A DNA stretch of 64,000 nt from positions 107,004 to 171,003 of the forward strand of contig NZ_LGED01000046.1 in the NCBI RefSeq assembly GCF_001280085.1, given 5' to 3'. This DNA is from Saccharothrix sp. NRRL B-16348 (GTDB lineage Bacteria > Actinomycetota > Actinomycetes > Mycobacteriales > Pseudonocardiaceae). Shown in pieces: positions 1 to 9,158 of the stretch; within the stretch, counting starts at the first letter, position 1, and every line of letters begins with the position of its first letter. A model generated the notes under the pieces. The model was not told the DNA's origin and did not search any database. It worked only from the letters and a program-made list of their open reading frames with translations. A program made the position numbers and the translations under genes.

Positions 1-209
1 CCGGACACCTCGTCGTAGAGGTGCGGCGCGACCGCCAACCACCCCTCGGCGGCCAGGCTGCTCACCAACCCGCGGACGGTGTCGGTCACGCCGCGCGCCT
101 CGTGCAGCACGACCAGGCCGCCGCGGACGGCGTTCTCCGGCTCGGCGACGGTCAACCGCAGCTCGCGGCCGTCGGTGAGGGAGAGCGTCTCGGTGCGGGT
201 AGCAGTCAT
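1..209 (-). CDS. Dienelactone hydrolase family protein (partial, N-terminal part)
   Basis: Only the first 69 codons lie inside the window; the gene runs off the left edge. The visible part starts MTATRTETLSLTDGREL and continues with a GGLVVLHEARGVT segment, which resembles the first strands and oxyanion-hole region of dienelactone hydrolase-like alpha/beta hydrolases. The catalytic Cys or Ser, Asp and His would be outside the window, so activity cannot be judged. The start is the ATG at 207-209. The gene is transcribed away from the aminotransferase gene at 331, leaving about 120 bp of shared upstream DNA. Confidence 0.55.
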   Translation of the reverse strand, partial: MTATRTETLSLTDGRELRLTVAEPENAVRGGLVVLHEARGVTDTVRGLVSSLAAEGWLAVAPHLYDEVS

Positions 210-330
210 GTCCCAACCCTTCCACGTGGGGGTGAACGGCAGTCAACGTGAGCATCCGTACGGCAGGTATGCCCCATCCGGCTCTTTCACCGGATAACGT
301 CCAGCTCAGAACCCTGAAGGGAGTCCTTGG

Positions 331-1398
331 ATGACCGTGCGAACCCGCGCCGACCTCGTCGCGCTGCCCGGATACGTGCCCGGTAAGACGATCCCCGGCG
401 CGATCAAGCTGGCCAGCAACGAGGTGTCGGCCGGACCGCTGCCCAGCGTGGTGCGGGCGATCGCGGACGCGGCCACCGCCGTGAACCGCTACCCCGACAC
501 CGCCGCCACCGAGCTCGTGGCACGCCTGGCGGACAAGCTCGGCGTGCCCGCCGACCAGGTGGCCGTCGGCTGCGGCTCGGTGACGTTGTGCCAGCAGCTG
601 GTGCAGGCGACGTGCACCGAGGCCGACGAGGCGCTGTTCCCGTGGCGCTCGTTCGAGGCGTACCCGATCATCACCGCGGTCGTCGGCGCGCGGCAGAACC
701 GGGTGGCGCTGACGTCCGGTCACGGGCTCGACCTGGACGCGATGGCCGACGCGATCACGCCGGCCACCCGCCTGGTGTTCGTGTGCAACCCGAACAACCC
801 GACCGGGACGGCGTTGCGCGCGGCGGAGATCGAGCGGTTCGTCGAACGGGTGCCGTCGGACGTGCTCGTGGTCATCGACGAGGCGTACAAGGAGTTCGTG
901 GACGACCCGGACGTGCCCGACGGCGTGGAGCTGGCCAAGGCGCAGTGGGCCGCGGGCCGGGACAACGTGGCCGTGCTGCGCACGTTCTCCAAGGCGTACG
1001 GGCTGGCCGGGCTGCGCGTCGGGTACGCGGTCGCGTCGCCCGCGGTGGCCGAGACGCTGCGCAAGGTCTACGTGCCGTTCAGCGTGAACGCCCTGGCGCA
1101 GGTCGCCGCGCTGGCGTCGCTGGACGCCGAGGCCGAGCTGATGGCGCGGTGCCGGGCGATCGTGGCCGAGCGGGCCAGGGTGCGCGGCGAGCTGCTGGCC
1201 GCCGGGTTCGAGGTGCCGGAGTCGCAGGCGAACTTCGTGTGGCTGCCGCTCGGCGAGCGGACCGCGGCGTTCAACGAGCACTGCCTGGCGCACAAGGTGG
1301 TCGTGCGGGCGTTCGTCGGCGACGGCGCGCGCGTCACGATCGGCGAGCCCGAGGAGAACGACGCGTTCCTGGCCGCCGCGAAGTCGTTCGGCGGGTGA
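331..1398 (+). CDS. hisC: Histidinol-phosphate / aromatic amino acid aminotransferase (HisC2/Pat type)
   Basis: A 355-residue fold-type I PLP aminotransferase that would interconvert imidazole-acetol phosphate (or an aromatic 2-oxo acid) and its amino acid in the cytoplasm. Visible motifs are NPNNPTGT (about residues 153-160), DEAYKEF (183-189) with the PLP-binding Asp and Tyr, and the Schiff-base lysine in [16 protein letters not shown] (about Lys221). Length matches the family. The ATG at 331 follows an AAGGGAG Shine-Dalgarno at normal spacing. The gene stands alone rather than in a his operon, as with the second hisC copy of mycobacteria (Rv3772), which is often called phenylalanine aminotransferase. 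It converges with the permease gene with a 4 bp gap. Confidence 0.88.
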   Translation: MTVRTRADLVALPGYVPGKTIPGAIKLASNEVSAGPLPSVVRAIADAATAVNRYPDTAATELVARLADKLGVPADQVAVGCGSVTLCQQLVQATCTEADEALFPWRSFEAYPIITAVVGARQNRVALTSGHGLDLDAMADAITPATRLVFVCNPNNPTGTALRAAEIERFVERVPSDVLVVIDEAYKEFVDDPDVPDGVELAKAQWAAGRDNVAVLRTFSKAYGLAGLRVGYAVASPAVAETLRKVYVPFSVNALAQVAALASLDAEAELMARCRAIVAERARVRGELLAAGFEVPESQANFVWLPLGERTAAFNEHCLAHKVVVRAFVGDGARVTIGEPEENDAFLAAAKSFGG

Positions 1399-1402
1399 GC
1401 GT

Positions 1403-2152
1403 TCAGCGGGTCAGGATCTGAGCGATGGCCACGACTCCCACCACCACGATCACCGCGCGCAACGCGGCCGGTGGGAGTCGGCGGCCGACCTTCGCGCCGA
1501 GCTGGCCGCCGACGACCGAGCCGACCGCCAGCAGCAGCACGGCGAGCCACGCCACGTCGGCGATGAAGATGAACAGCACGCCCGCGACCAGGTTCACGAA
1601 CGCGGTCAGCACGTTCTTCAGGGCGTTCATCCGCTGGATGTGCTCGCTCATCAGCACACCCATCAGGCCCATCACCAGCACGCCCTGCGCCGCGCCGAAG
1701 TAGCCGCCGTAGATGCCCGCGAAGAACACGCCGATCCACAGGCCGACGCCGCCGTGCTCGTGCCGCTCCCGCTCGGCGAGCTTGCGGTTGAGCCACGGCT
1801 GGGCGACCACCAGCACCAGCGCGATGGCGATGAGCACCGGGACGATCGCCGAGAACGCGTCCTCCGGCAGCACGACCAGCAGGATCGCGCCGACCACGGC
1901 GCCCAGCACCGAGGCGGGCAGCAGCCGCTTCACCCGGGCCGCCTGCCCGCTCAGCTCGCGCCGGTAGCCCCACGCGCCGCTGAGGGAGCCGGGCACCAGC
2001 CCGAGGCTGTTGGACACGTTGGCCACCACCGGCGGGTAGCCGACGGCCATCAGCACCGGGAACGTCACCAGGGTGCCGGAACCCACCACCGTGTTGATCC
2101 CACCGGCGAACACACCGGCCAGGACGACGACGATCGCCTCCAGCGTCGTCAC
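1403..2152 (-). CDS. TSUP family permease (TauE/SafE type sulfite/anion exporter)
   Basis: A 249-residue integral membrane protein with about eight hydrophobic segments. The two half-repeats typical of the TauE/SafE family are visible: the N-terminal GVFAGGINTVVGSGTLVTFP motif and an equivalent GVFFAGIYGGYFGAAQGVL motif about 130 residues later. Members export sulfite, sulfoacetate or other small anions; the substrate cannot be deduced here. The reading frame extends upstream to 2233, but the GTG at 2150-2152 is preferred because AGGGGAG lies just upstream at proper spacing and the longer N-terminus is polar and non-conserved in appearance. Confidence 0.8.
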   Translation of the reverse strand: MTTLEAIVVVLAGVFAGGINTVVGSGTLVTFPVLMAVGYPPVVANVSNSLGLVPGSLSGAWGYRRELSGQAARVKRLLPASVLGAVVGAILLVVLPEDAFSAIVPVLIAIALVLVVAQPWLNRKLAERERHEHGGVGLWIGVFFAGIYGGYFGAAQGVLVMGLMGVLMSEHIQRMNALKNVLTAFVNLVAGVLFIFIADVAWLAVLLLAVGSVVGGQLGAKVGRRLPPAALRAVIVVVGVVAIAQILTR

Positions 2153-2202
2153 GGCCACTCTCCCCTGGTTCTCGCGGTTGGTCAGCGACGCTAACACCGC
2201 GT

Positions 2203-2246
2203 CCGGCGGGGCGCGGTGTGGTGATCGCGACACCGCGCCCCGCCGG
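2203..2246 (-). terminator. Hairpin terminator of the first LAxTG surface protein gene
   Basis: Perfect 17 bp inverted repeat (2203-2219 and 2230-2246, arm starting CCGGCGGGGCGC) with a 10 nt loop, just downstream of the stop codon at 2270. There is no long U tract on the minus strand, which is common in high-GC actinomycetes. Confidence 0.65.
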
Positions 2247-2269
2247 TCAGGGGTTTCACCCGTCGGTCA

Positions 2270-5200
2270 TCAGGTCGTGCGACGCCCGACCGCGCGCGCA
2301 CCGATGCCGAAGGCCAGCAGGAGCACGCCGACCAGCCCCAGTCCGAGCAGGCTCGCGCCGGTCCTGGCGAGGGCGTCCTGGGTCGAACCGCCGGCACCGC
2401 CGCCGACGGCCGGCGGCGTGGGGTTCGCCTCACCCGGCTGCACGGGGGTCGGGTCCGCGACGTACGGGCCCGGCTCCACGTGGATGTCCTGCGGGTACGG
2501 GTTCCCTCGGACGACGCGCAGGAACGGGTACTGGGTGTTCGTGCGGACCTTCCACGGGCCGACCACCACCGGCGTGTAGTGACCAACGGGCAGGTCGGTG
2601 AACGTGAACGTGCCGGACGCGTCGGCCGTCGCCGCGCCCGCGTACCGCTCGGTGCCGCGGTCGAACAGCACGACCTTCACGTTCGGCACCGGCTGGTAGG
2701 GCCAGTCACCGGTCAGCACCCGGCCGGTCGTGGTCCACACCGCGCCCGGCACCACGGCTTCGTCGGCGTCGCGCGGTGCGCCGACGACGATGGTGCCGTC
2801 GGCGGCACGCGGGCCGATGTCGCAGTTCACGGTGACCCGACCGTGGTCGGCCGCCCGCTCCGGCATCGCCGCCGTCACGTCAGCGGTCCACGTCTCGCCG
2901 TCCGCGATCGCCACACCGGCGCCGTCGTAGGCGAGCGGACCCCACCCCTCGGTGGAGTTGTGGATCTCGTAGCCCTCGCCGGAGCCGCTGCAGAACGCGA
3001 AGACCGTGAGGGCGCCTCCGGTCTTGTTGGTGATCTCGAACTTGATCTTCGGCGAGTCGGTCGGCAGGTAGGAGTCCTGGTCGAACGACAGCTCCGCCGT
3101 CAGGTCGTCCGAGATCGGCCGGACCAGCCCGGTCTCGTACGTCGCGTCGCCGTCCGCCGTGACCGTGAGGACCTGGTAGGAGTCCTCGGCCTCGATCCAG
3201 CCGTCCGCGTGCCGCGTGGAGACCGAGTAGCGGCCGATCCCGACGTCCTCGAGCCGGAACCGGCCGTCGGCGTCCGTGCGGCCGGTGTGCCACGCGTTGC
3301 CCGAGAGGCCGCCGCTGACGGTGACCTCCACGTCCGACAACGCCTTCTCGCCGGCGTCGCGCACGCCGTCGCCGTCGGTGTCCGCGAAGACCCCGACGGT
3401 GGCGTCACCGGTCGGGTGCGTCACCGAGGCGCTGAGGTCGATCGGCACGGAGGTGCTGCTCCAGGTGACGATCTTCCCCTTGAGCGTGACGGTGTTCTCG
3501 AGCCGCCAGGACATCGCGTGACCGACCAGCGTGACCTCGTACGACTCGCCGGGCCACAGGAACAGCCTCGGCGGCGGCCCGCCCGGTCGGTAGCTCTGGT
3601 CGAGCAGGCCCCACTGGCTCAGGTCGTAGTTGAGGCTGGTCCCGTAGTCGTTCTCGAACCGCACCTCGGTCCGGTGACCGGCACCCGCGTTGGTGACCTT
3701 GACCTTGGCGGTCACCGGCTCGTCGACGGTGTAGTGCGCCTTGTCGAAGGAGGCGGTGACCTCCAGCTTCTCGTGCGACGCCGGTTCGGCCACGGTCGGA
3801 CCGGCCGTGGCGACGAACGCCACGCGCGCGGTGCCGTCCGCGACGACGTCCGCGGTGAACCAGCCGTTGCCGGTGGCCTTGTCCCGGTAGTCGCCGAGCA
3901 AGAGCACCTTCGTCGGGCCCTCCGGGAGCCTGTCGAACGTGAACGAGCCGTCGTCGTGCGACACGGCCTCGGCGATCTTCAGGCCGGTGCGCCGGCTCAG
4001 CGCGACCAGCAGGGCGCCGTCGAGCGGCCGCGCGCCGTCGCCGGAGTCGAGCGCCAGCGTGCCCTCGACCGCGCCGAACGCGCCGACCTCGGCGGAGTCC
4101 GACGAGCCGATGTAACCGGAGGTGGCCCGGCCGCTGTCGCCGAAGTTGCAGGCGACGGAGATCGTGCCGGAGAGGACGGCCGCCTCCGGCACGGTCTCGG
4201 TGACGGTCACGACCTTGGTCTCACCGGCGGCCAGCGAGATGCCGGTCCCCTCCGGTCTCAGCGCGGCCCACGCGGCCGACCGGCCGTCCAGGCTGCCGTC
4301 GGACCAGGACTCGTCGCACACGGCGACGACGCCGGTCAACGGGTTCGTGCCGGAGTTGGTGAGGGTGACCCGGATGCCGACCTGGTCGGTGGCCCGGTAG
4401 GTGTCGCGGTCGAACTCCAGACGCGGGCGCAGCACCGTGGACACCGGTGGCGCCAACGGGAACTCCAGGTTCGCGGCGACGCCCGCCTGGACGGTGAACC
4501 AGGCGCGGCCCGCCGCGATGACGCCGCCCGGGTCGGGCCAGCTCTGGAGGTAGGCGCGGTACGTGCCGGTGGGGATGTCGTCGCCGAAGGTGAACCGGCC
4601 GGTGGCGTCCGTGCGGCCGTCCAGCCACGTGGCGGGCGCGCCGCCGGTGGCGTAGACCGGCAGGTCCGCCAACCCCTCGCCCTCGTCGAACCGGCCGTTG
4701 CCGTTGGCGTCGCGGTAGACCAGACCCGCGGCGGAACCGCGGCCCTGCGGCACGGTGGCGGTGGCCTCGGCGCGGTTGTCGGCGGGTGTCGGGTCGGTCG
4801 TCGGGCCGTTGTCCTGCAGGCCCGTGCGGGCCTCGACGGCGTAGGTCACCGATGAGGCGCGCGCGTCGTTCTGCCTGCCGACGAGCCGGTAGGTCTTGCT
4901 CGCGCCCGGTTCGAGCGTCGGGCCGGGTACGCGGCGCAGGTCCGCGGCGCCCGCCTTGAGGGTGAGCGAGCCGTACTCCCGCCAGCGGACGTCCACGGCG
5001 GGCGCGTTGCCGACGTTGCGGACGCTCACCGTGAAGCCGATGTCGGAGTCGGGCGCGTACTCGGCCTGGTCGAAGGCGATCGACACCCGGAGGTCCGGCC
5101 GGGTGGCGGGCGGCACGGCAAGGGGCCCGACCCGCGACTCGACCGGCGCCCTGGTGTCGGTGTCGGTGTCGGCTTCGGCGGGTTGCTCGGCCGGCGGCTC

Positions 5201-5461
5201 GGTCGTCTCGGTGGTCGGCTCGGCCGAGGTTTCCGTTGGCGTGACCACCGGGGTCTCGGTCGGTTCGGTGGGCGCGGTCGTCTCCGGCGGCGCGGTGGTC
5301 TCCGGCGGCGGTGCCGCCTCCGTCGTGGTGGTCGTGGGCTCGGTTTCCTGAGCCCACGCCAGCGGACCGCTCAGCGCGACGACGAGCACGAGCACGCCCG
5401 CGGTCGCCGCGCGAAGGATTCGTCTCGCGCCGTTCGGGCGCGCGACAGCACTACTGGACAA
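2270..5461 (-). CDS. Large LAxTG cell-wall-anchored protein with four CARDB-like/SdrD-B-like modules (paralogue 1)
   Basis: A 1063-residue exported surface protein. In order: a signal peptide ending near AWAQE (about residue 38); a Thr/Pro/Glu-rich stalk (about 38-115); then four alternations of a CARDB-like beta domain (each beginning like DLRVSIAFDQAEYAPDSDIG) and an SdrD-B/Cna-B-like domain (for example GLVYRDANGNGRFDEGEG and DTDGDGVRDAGEKALSDV). The C-terminus has the sorting signal DALARTG, a hydrophobic helix and a basic RAVGRRTT tail. LAxTG is the recognition motif of class E sortases, so the protein is probably linked to peptidoglycan. No sortase gene is in the window. The start appears to be TTG, preceded by GGGGGGA; the paralogue at 5967 uses ATG at the same place. 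Function may be adhesion or a structural role; no enzyme domain is visible. Confidence 0.85.
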   Translation of the reverse strand: MSSSAVARPNGARRILRAATAGVLVLVVALSGPLAWAQETEPTTTTTEAAPPPETTAPPETTAPTEPTETPVVTPTETSAEPTTETTEPPAEQPAEADTDTDTRAPVESRVGPLAVPPATRPDLRVSIAFDQAEYAPDSDIGFTVSVRNVGNAPAVDVRWREYGSLTLKAGAADLRRVPGPTLEPGASKTYRLVGRQNDARASSVTYAVEARTGLQDNGPTTDPTPADNRAEATATVPQGRGSAAGLVYRDANGNGRFDEGEGLADLPVYATGGAPATWLDGRTDATGRFTFGDDIPTGTYRAYLQSWPDPGGVIAAGRAWFTVQAGVAANLEFPLAPPVSTVLRPRLEFDRDTYRATDQVGIRVTLTNSGTNPLTGVVAVCDESWSDGSLDGRSAAWAALRPEGTGISLAAGETKVVTVTETVPEAAVLSGTISVACNFGDSGRATSGYIGSSDSAEVGAFGAVEGTLALDSGDGARPLDGALLVALSRRTGLKIAEAVSHDDGSFTFDRLPEGPTKVLLLGDYRDKATGNGWFTADVVADGTARVAFVATAGPTVAEPASHEKLEVTASFDKAHYTVDEPVTAKVKVTNAGAGHRTEVRFENDYGTSLNYDLSQWGLLDQSYRPGGPPPRLFLWPGESYEVTLVGHAMSWRLENTVTLKGKIVTWSSTSVPIDLSASVTHPTGDATVGVFADTDGDGVRDAGEKALSDVEVTVSGGLSGNAWHTGRTDADGRFRLEDVGIGRYSVSTRHADGWIEAEDSYQVLTVTADGDATYETGLVRPISDDLTAELSFDQDSYLPTDSPKIKFEITNKTGGALTVFAFCSGSGEGYEIHNSTEGWGPLAYDGAGVAIADGETWTADVTAAMPERAADHGRVTVNCDIGPRAADGTIVVGAPRDADEAVVPGAVWTTTGRVLTGDWPYQPVPNVKVVLFDRGTERYAGAATADASGTFTFTDLPVGHYTPVVVGPWKVRTNTQYPFLRVVRGNPYPQDIHVEPGPYVADPTPVQPGEANPTPPAVGGGAGGSTQDALARTGASLLGLGLVGVLLLAFGIGARAVGRRTT

Positions 5462-5534
5462 GGAGTCCCCCCAAAGCTAGGTCCTCACCCACCGCGGAAA
5501 ACCGGCGTCCCCCGAGCCGCCGCCGGGCAGGGCC
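5462..5534 (-). promoter_or_regulatory. Conserved 5' leader of surface protein 1 (shared with surface protein 2)
   Basis: This roughly 73 nt upstream of the start is nearly identical to 9084-9157 upstream of the paralogue: the first 29 nt match exactly, followed by a short CGG-loop-CCG stem with different loop bases and a shared CCGCGGTGGG and AGGACCTA. It includes the GGGGG-rich ribosome binding site. It may be a duplicated untranslated leader with regulatory structure; no known riboswitch class was recognised. Confidence 0.5.
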
Positions 5535-5582
5535 TGTGTATTCAGGTCAAGCTACTGCGTCGGACGAACAGCGCACGGCGTT

Positions 5583-5936
5583 TCACCCCGAAAGCACCGC
5601 GGCCGTGACGAACCGGGCCACCCCCTCGCCCGCCGCGATGTGCCAGTGCAGGTGCCGATTGTGCTGCTCGTCGCCGAGCGTGGTGAGCACCTGGCACCCG
5701 CCGTGCCGGGCGACGACCTGGGCCGCGGCCCGCTGGAGCACGGCGAGCACCTCGGCGCCCAAGGCGGGCGTGAGGTCGAGCAGGGAATCCACGTGCGCCT
5801 TGGGCACCACGATCACGTGCTCGCGGCCGAACCCCGGCCGGGGCGGGCGGAACGCCAGGACCGTCGCGGTCTCGACCACCACCTCGACCTCGACCCGACC
5901 GGGGATGACCTCGTCGCAGTACCAGTCCTGGCGCAC
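5583..5936 (-). CDS. HIT family (histidine triad) nucleotide hydrolase/transferase
   Basis: A 117-residue HIT-fold protein. The catalytic signature HLHWHIAAG near residues 93-101 provides the H-x-H-x-H core, with the upstream HVIVVPKAHVDSLLDL helix typical of the family. HIT proteins hydrolyse or transfer nucleotide phosphoramidates and related adenylated compounds in the cytoplasm; the substrate here is unknown. The start is GTG at 5934-5936. It sits between the two surface-protein paralogues on the same strand, ending about 30 bp upstream of... the paralogue 2 stop lies beyond its own start, so it is probably transcribed from read-through or its own promoter. No functional link to the surface proteins is evident. 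Confidence 0.8.
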   Translation of the reverse strand: MRQDWYCDEVIPGRVEVEVVVETATVLAFRPPRPGFGREHVIVVPKAHVDSLLDLTPALGAEVLAVLQRAAAQVVARHGGCQVLTTLGDEQHNRHLHWHIAAGEGVARFVTAAVLSG

Positions 5937-5966
5937 CCGTCCGAACGTAGCGGTCGGACCGGAGGG

Positions 5967-8900
5967 CTAGACCGGGCGCCGTCCCAACGCCCGCGCGCCG
6001 ATGCCGAACGCCAGCAGCACCAAGCCGATCAGGCCGAGTCCGAGCACGCTCGCGCCGGTGGTCGCCAGGGCGTCGTCCCCGATCGGACCGCCGCCGGCCG
6101 GTGTGTCACCCGGTGGGGTGGCGTCCGGGTCGACGACCACCGGTCCCGGCTCGACCGCGATCAGCTCGGGCTCCGTGGCGCCGCGGACCGCCGCGAACAG
6201 CGGGCCCTCGTGGAACCTGACCACCCGCCACGGGCCCAGGACCAGCGGCGTGTAGTGGCCGACGGCCAAGTCGGGGAACGTGAGCATGCCGTGGGCGTCC
6301 GCCGTGGCGCGGGCGACCGTCTCGTTCGTGTCCGGGTCGAGCAGGAGCACGGTCACGTTCGGCACGCCGACCGACTGCCTGCCGCAGCACTCGACGACCC
6401 GGCCGGTCGTGGTCCACACCGCGCCCGGCACCTTGGCCTTGGCCCGGGCGATCGGCGCCAGCTCGCGGAACCGGCCGTCGGCGTCACGCGTGCCGAACGC
6501 GCACGTCGCGGTGATCAGCCCGTGGTCGGGCGACCCGACGGGCATGGTCTCCTCCACGGTGGTCGACCACGACCTGCGCGCGGCGAGCGGCAGGCCCTCG
6601 CCCACCTCGTTCAGCGGACCCCACTCCTCGCCGTTCTCGATCTGGTACGGCGTGCCGAGGCCGCCGCACACCGCGTGCACGGTGACGTCCGCCAGGCTGT
6701 TGTTGGTGATCGTGACGTTCAGCCTGGGCCGTTCGTCCGGCTGGTACGCGGGTTTGTCCCAGGCGATCACGGCGGTCAGCGTTTTCGCGGGCCGGACCAG
6801 GCCGATCTCGAACGTCAGGTCGCCGTTCGCGGCGAGGGTGAACCGGTCGTAGAAGTCGATCGGCAGCGCCCAGCTGGAGGAGTGCGAGGCGCGGACCCGG
6901 TAGTTGCCCGCCGGGACGTCCTGGAGCCGGTAGCGGCCGGCGGCGTCCGTGATGCCCCGGTGGAACTCCGTGGGAAGGCCGCCCTCGACGGTCACGTCCA
7001 GGTGCGGCAGCACTTCGCCGGCGTCGAACACGCCGTTGGCGTTGGCGTCGCCGTAGACCAGGATCGTGGCGTCGCCGACGCCGTGGCTCACCGCGGCGGA
7101 CAGGTCGAGCGGCACGGACGCGCCGTGCGTGCCCACCGTGATCCGGCCCTTGAGCGAGACCAGGTCGCCGATCCACGGCCGGGGCTCGCCGACCAGGGTG
7201 ACCTCGTACGACTCGCCCGGCCACAGGTACAGGCCCTCGGTCGGGATCTGGAACGGGTACAGCGGGCCCCACTGGTCCCAGTTGTAGCTCATCGTGGACG
7301 GCACCCACTCCGGCACGAACCGGACCGGGCTGCGCGGCCCGACGCCCGCGTTGGTGACCTTGACCCGAGCCGTCACGGTCCCGGCGATGTCGTACTCCGT
7401 CTTGTCGAACGACGCGGTGACCTCCAGCTTGTCGACCTCGACCGGCTCGGTGACCTCCGGGCCGGACGCGACCTCGAACTCCACCCGCGTGGTCGTGTCG
7501 GCGACGACGTCGACGGTGAACCAGCCGTCGCCGGTGGCCGCGTCCCGGTACTCGCCGAGCACCAGGACCTTCGTGCGGCCCGCCGGCAGCTTGGCGAACG
7601 AGAACTCGCCGCCGTCGTGCGACCGGGTCTCGGCGACCGGCAGGCCGCTGCGCTGGTCGAGCGCGACGAGCCGCGCGTCGTCCAGGGGCGCGCCGTCGGC
7701 GTGCCGCACCGTGCCCTCGACCGCGCCGAACCAGCCGACCTCGGCGAAGTCCGACGAGCCGATGTAGCCCGCGGTGCTGCGACCGCTGTTGCCGAAGTGG
7801 CAGGCGACGCCGATCCGGCCGACGGCCGCCGCGTCCTCGGGCACGGTCTCGGTGATGGTCAGCACCTTCGTCTCGCCGGCGGCGAGCGTGACACCGGGGC
7901 CGTCCGGGCTCAGCGCGGCCCACGCGGGGCCGTTGCCGGGCAGCCGGCCTTCGTCCGGCTCCTCGTCGCACACCGCGACGACCCCGGTCAACGCGGTCGC
8001 GCCGGTGTTGGTGAGGGTCACGGCGATGCCGACCGGGTCGGTGGGCCGGTAGGACTCGCGGTCGAACTCCAGTTTGGGCCGGAGCACTTCCAGGACCGGC
8101 GAGGCCATCGGCAGCGCGAGTTCGGTGGTGACGCCCTGCTCGACGGTGAACTCGGCGTGGCCCGGCGCGATGACGAACGGGTTGCCGTGCTCGATCAGGT
8201 AGGCGCGGTAGCGGCCGGTGGGCACGTCGGGTCCGAAGGTGAACCGGCCGGTGGCGTCCGTGCGGCCGTTCAGCCAGGTCGCGGGCAGGCCGCCGTCGGC
8301 GTAGACCGGCGAGTCCGGCACGCCCTCGCCCTCGTCGAACGCGCCGTCGCCGTCGGCGTCGCGGTACAGCACGCCGCGGGCGGCGCCCCAGGTCAGCGGC
8401 ACGCGGGTGCTGTCCCTGCCGGTGTTGTCCTCCGGCGTCGGGTCCATGTCCGGGAGCGACTGCCTGCCCGTGTACGCGGTCAGGCTGTACTCGACGCGGT
8501 CGTAGAGCGGGATCGACTGCCGCCCGGCGAGCCGGTAGGTCTTCGTCTCGCCGGGCGCGATGGTCGGGCCGGGGAAGTGGCGCAGTTCCCCCGCGCCGGT
8601 CGTGAGCCGCAGATCGCCCCAGTGGGTGAACCGGACGTCGACCGCGGGCGCGGCGCCGGCGTTGCGGACCGTGACGGTGAAGCCGATGTCGGAGTCCGGC
8701 GGGTACTCGTCGCGGTCGAACGCCAGGGAGACCTTCAGGTCGGCCCGCGGCACGGGCGCCGCTTCGACGCGGGGCTCGGCCGGCGGCACCGGGTCGGGTT
8801 CGGCCGGCGGGGTGGTGGGCTCGGGCTGGGCCGGCGGCGACGTGGTCTCCACCGGCGGCTCGGCCGTGGTCGGCGTCGTGGTCTCGACGGGCGTTTCCGT

Positions 8901-9083
8901 CGGAGGCTCCGGCGCGGACGGTGTCGTCGTCGCGGCGGGTGTGGTGGTCGTGGTTTCCTGCGCTGACGCCGGCGCCGACGCGATCGGGCCGCCGAGCGTC
9001 ACGGCGAGCGCCACCGCGCCCGCCGTGACCGCCCGCGTGATGCGTCCCGCGCTGTTCGCGCGCGCGACGGTGCTCCTGGACAT
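5967..9083 (-). CDS. Large LAxTG cell-wall-anchored protein with four CARDB-like/SdrD-B-like modules (paralogue 2)
   Basis: A 1038-residue paralogue of the protein at 2270-5461 with the same architecture: signal peptide (APASAQE, cleavage near residue 41), a Thr/Pro/Glu-rich stalk, four alternating CARDB-like and SdrD-B/Cna-B-like modules (RADLKVSLAFDRDEYPPD, GVLYRDADGDGAFDEGEG, GDANANGVFDAGEVLPHL and others), and a C-terminal sorting signal DALATTG with hydrophobic helix and RALGRRPV tail. Anchoring by a class E sortase is inferred. The start is ATG at 9081-9083 with GGGGGA upstream. Many modules align one to one with paralogue 1, so the pair arose by whole-gene duplication. They are separated by a HIT gene, so this was not a simple adjacent tandem duplication, or the HIT gene came in later. 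Confidence 0.85.
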   Translation of the reverse strand: MSRSTVARANSAGRITRAVTAGAVALAVTLGGPIASAPASAQETTTTTPAATTTPSAPEPPTETPVETTTPTTAEPPVETTSPPAQPEPTTPPAEPDPVPPAEPRVEAAPVPRADLKVSLAFDRDEYPPDSDIGFTVTVRNAGAAPAVDVRFTHWGDLRLTTGAGELRHFPGPTIAPGETKTYRLAGRQSIPLYDRVEYSLTAYTGRQSLPDMDPTPEDNTGRDSTRVPLTWGAARGVLYRDADGDGAFDEGEGVPDSPVYADGGLPATWLNGRTDATGRFTFGPDVPTGRYRAYLIEHGNPFVIAPGHAEFTVEQGVTTELALPMASPVLEVLRPKLEFDRESYRPTDPVGIAVTLTNTGATALTGVVAVCDEEPDEGRLPGNGPAWAALSPDGPGVTLAAGETKVLTITETVPEDAAAVGRIGVACHFGNSGRSTAGYIGSSDFAEVGWFGAVEGTVRHADGAPLDDARLVALDQRSGLPVAETRSHDGGEFSFAKLPAGRTKVLVLGEYRDAATGDGWFTVDVVADTTTRVEFEVASGPEVTEPVEVDKLEVTASFDKTEYDIAGTVTARVKVTNAGVGPRSPVRFVPEWVPSTMSYNWDQWGPLYPFQIPTEGLYLWPGESYEVTLVGEPRPWIGDLVSLKGRITVGTHGASVPLDLSAAVSHGVGDATILVYGDANANGVFDAGEVLPHLDVTVEGGLPTEFHRGITDAAGRYRLQDVPAGNYRVRASHSSSWALPIDFYDRFTLAANGDLTFEIGLVRPAKTLTAVIAWDKPAYQPDERPRLNVTITNNSLADVTVHAVCGGLGTPYQIENGEEWGPLNEVGEGLPLAARRSWSTTVEETMPVGSPDHGLITATCAFGTRDADGRFRELAPIARAKAKVPGAVWTTTGRVVECCGRQSVGVPNVTVLLLDPDTNETVARATADAHGMLTFPDLAVGHYTPLVLGPWRVVRFHEGPLFAAVRGATEPELIAVEPGPVVVDPDATPPGDTPAGGGPIGDDALATTGASVLGLGLIGLVLLAFGIGARALGRRPV

Positions 9084-9157
9084 CGGGTGTCCCCCGTAAG
9101 TAGGTCCTTGCCCACCGCGGGTTGCCGACGTCCCCCGAGCCGCCGCCGGGCAGGGCC
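9084..9157 (-). promoter_or_regulatory. Conserved 5' leader of surface protein 2
   Basis: Second copy of the leader described at 5462-5534. It fills the whole gap between the surface protein start (9083) and the stop of the upstream beta-propeller gene (9159). Any promoter specific to surface protein 2 must therefore lie inside the 3' end of the propeller gene, or the two genes are co-transcribed. Confidence 0.5.
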
Positions 9158-9158
9158 C

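Noticed and set aside
2480..4855. 791-codon open frame opposite surface protein 1
   Set aside because: It is a chance antisense frame in GC-rich DNA: Arg/Val/Gly-rich, no signal or family motifs, and fully opposite a gene with clear domains.
5462..5534. c-di-AMP (ydaO-type) or other known riboswitch in the shared leader
   Set aside because: The GGGGGAC stretch is superficially similar to part of the c-di-AMP consensus, but the other required conserved blocks are missing and the leader is too short.
5640..8966. 1108-codon open frame opposite surface protein 2
   Set aside because: Same reason; it also runs across the HIT gene on the other strand.
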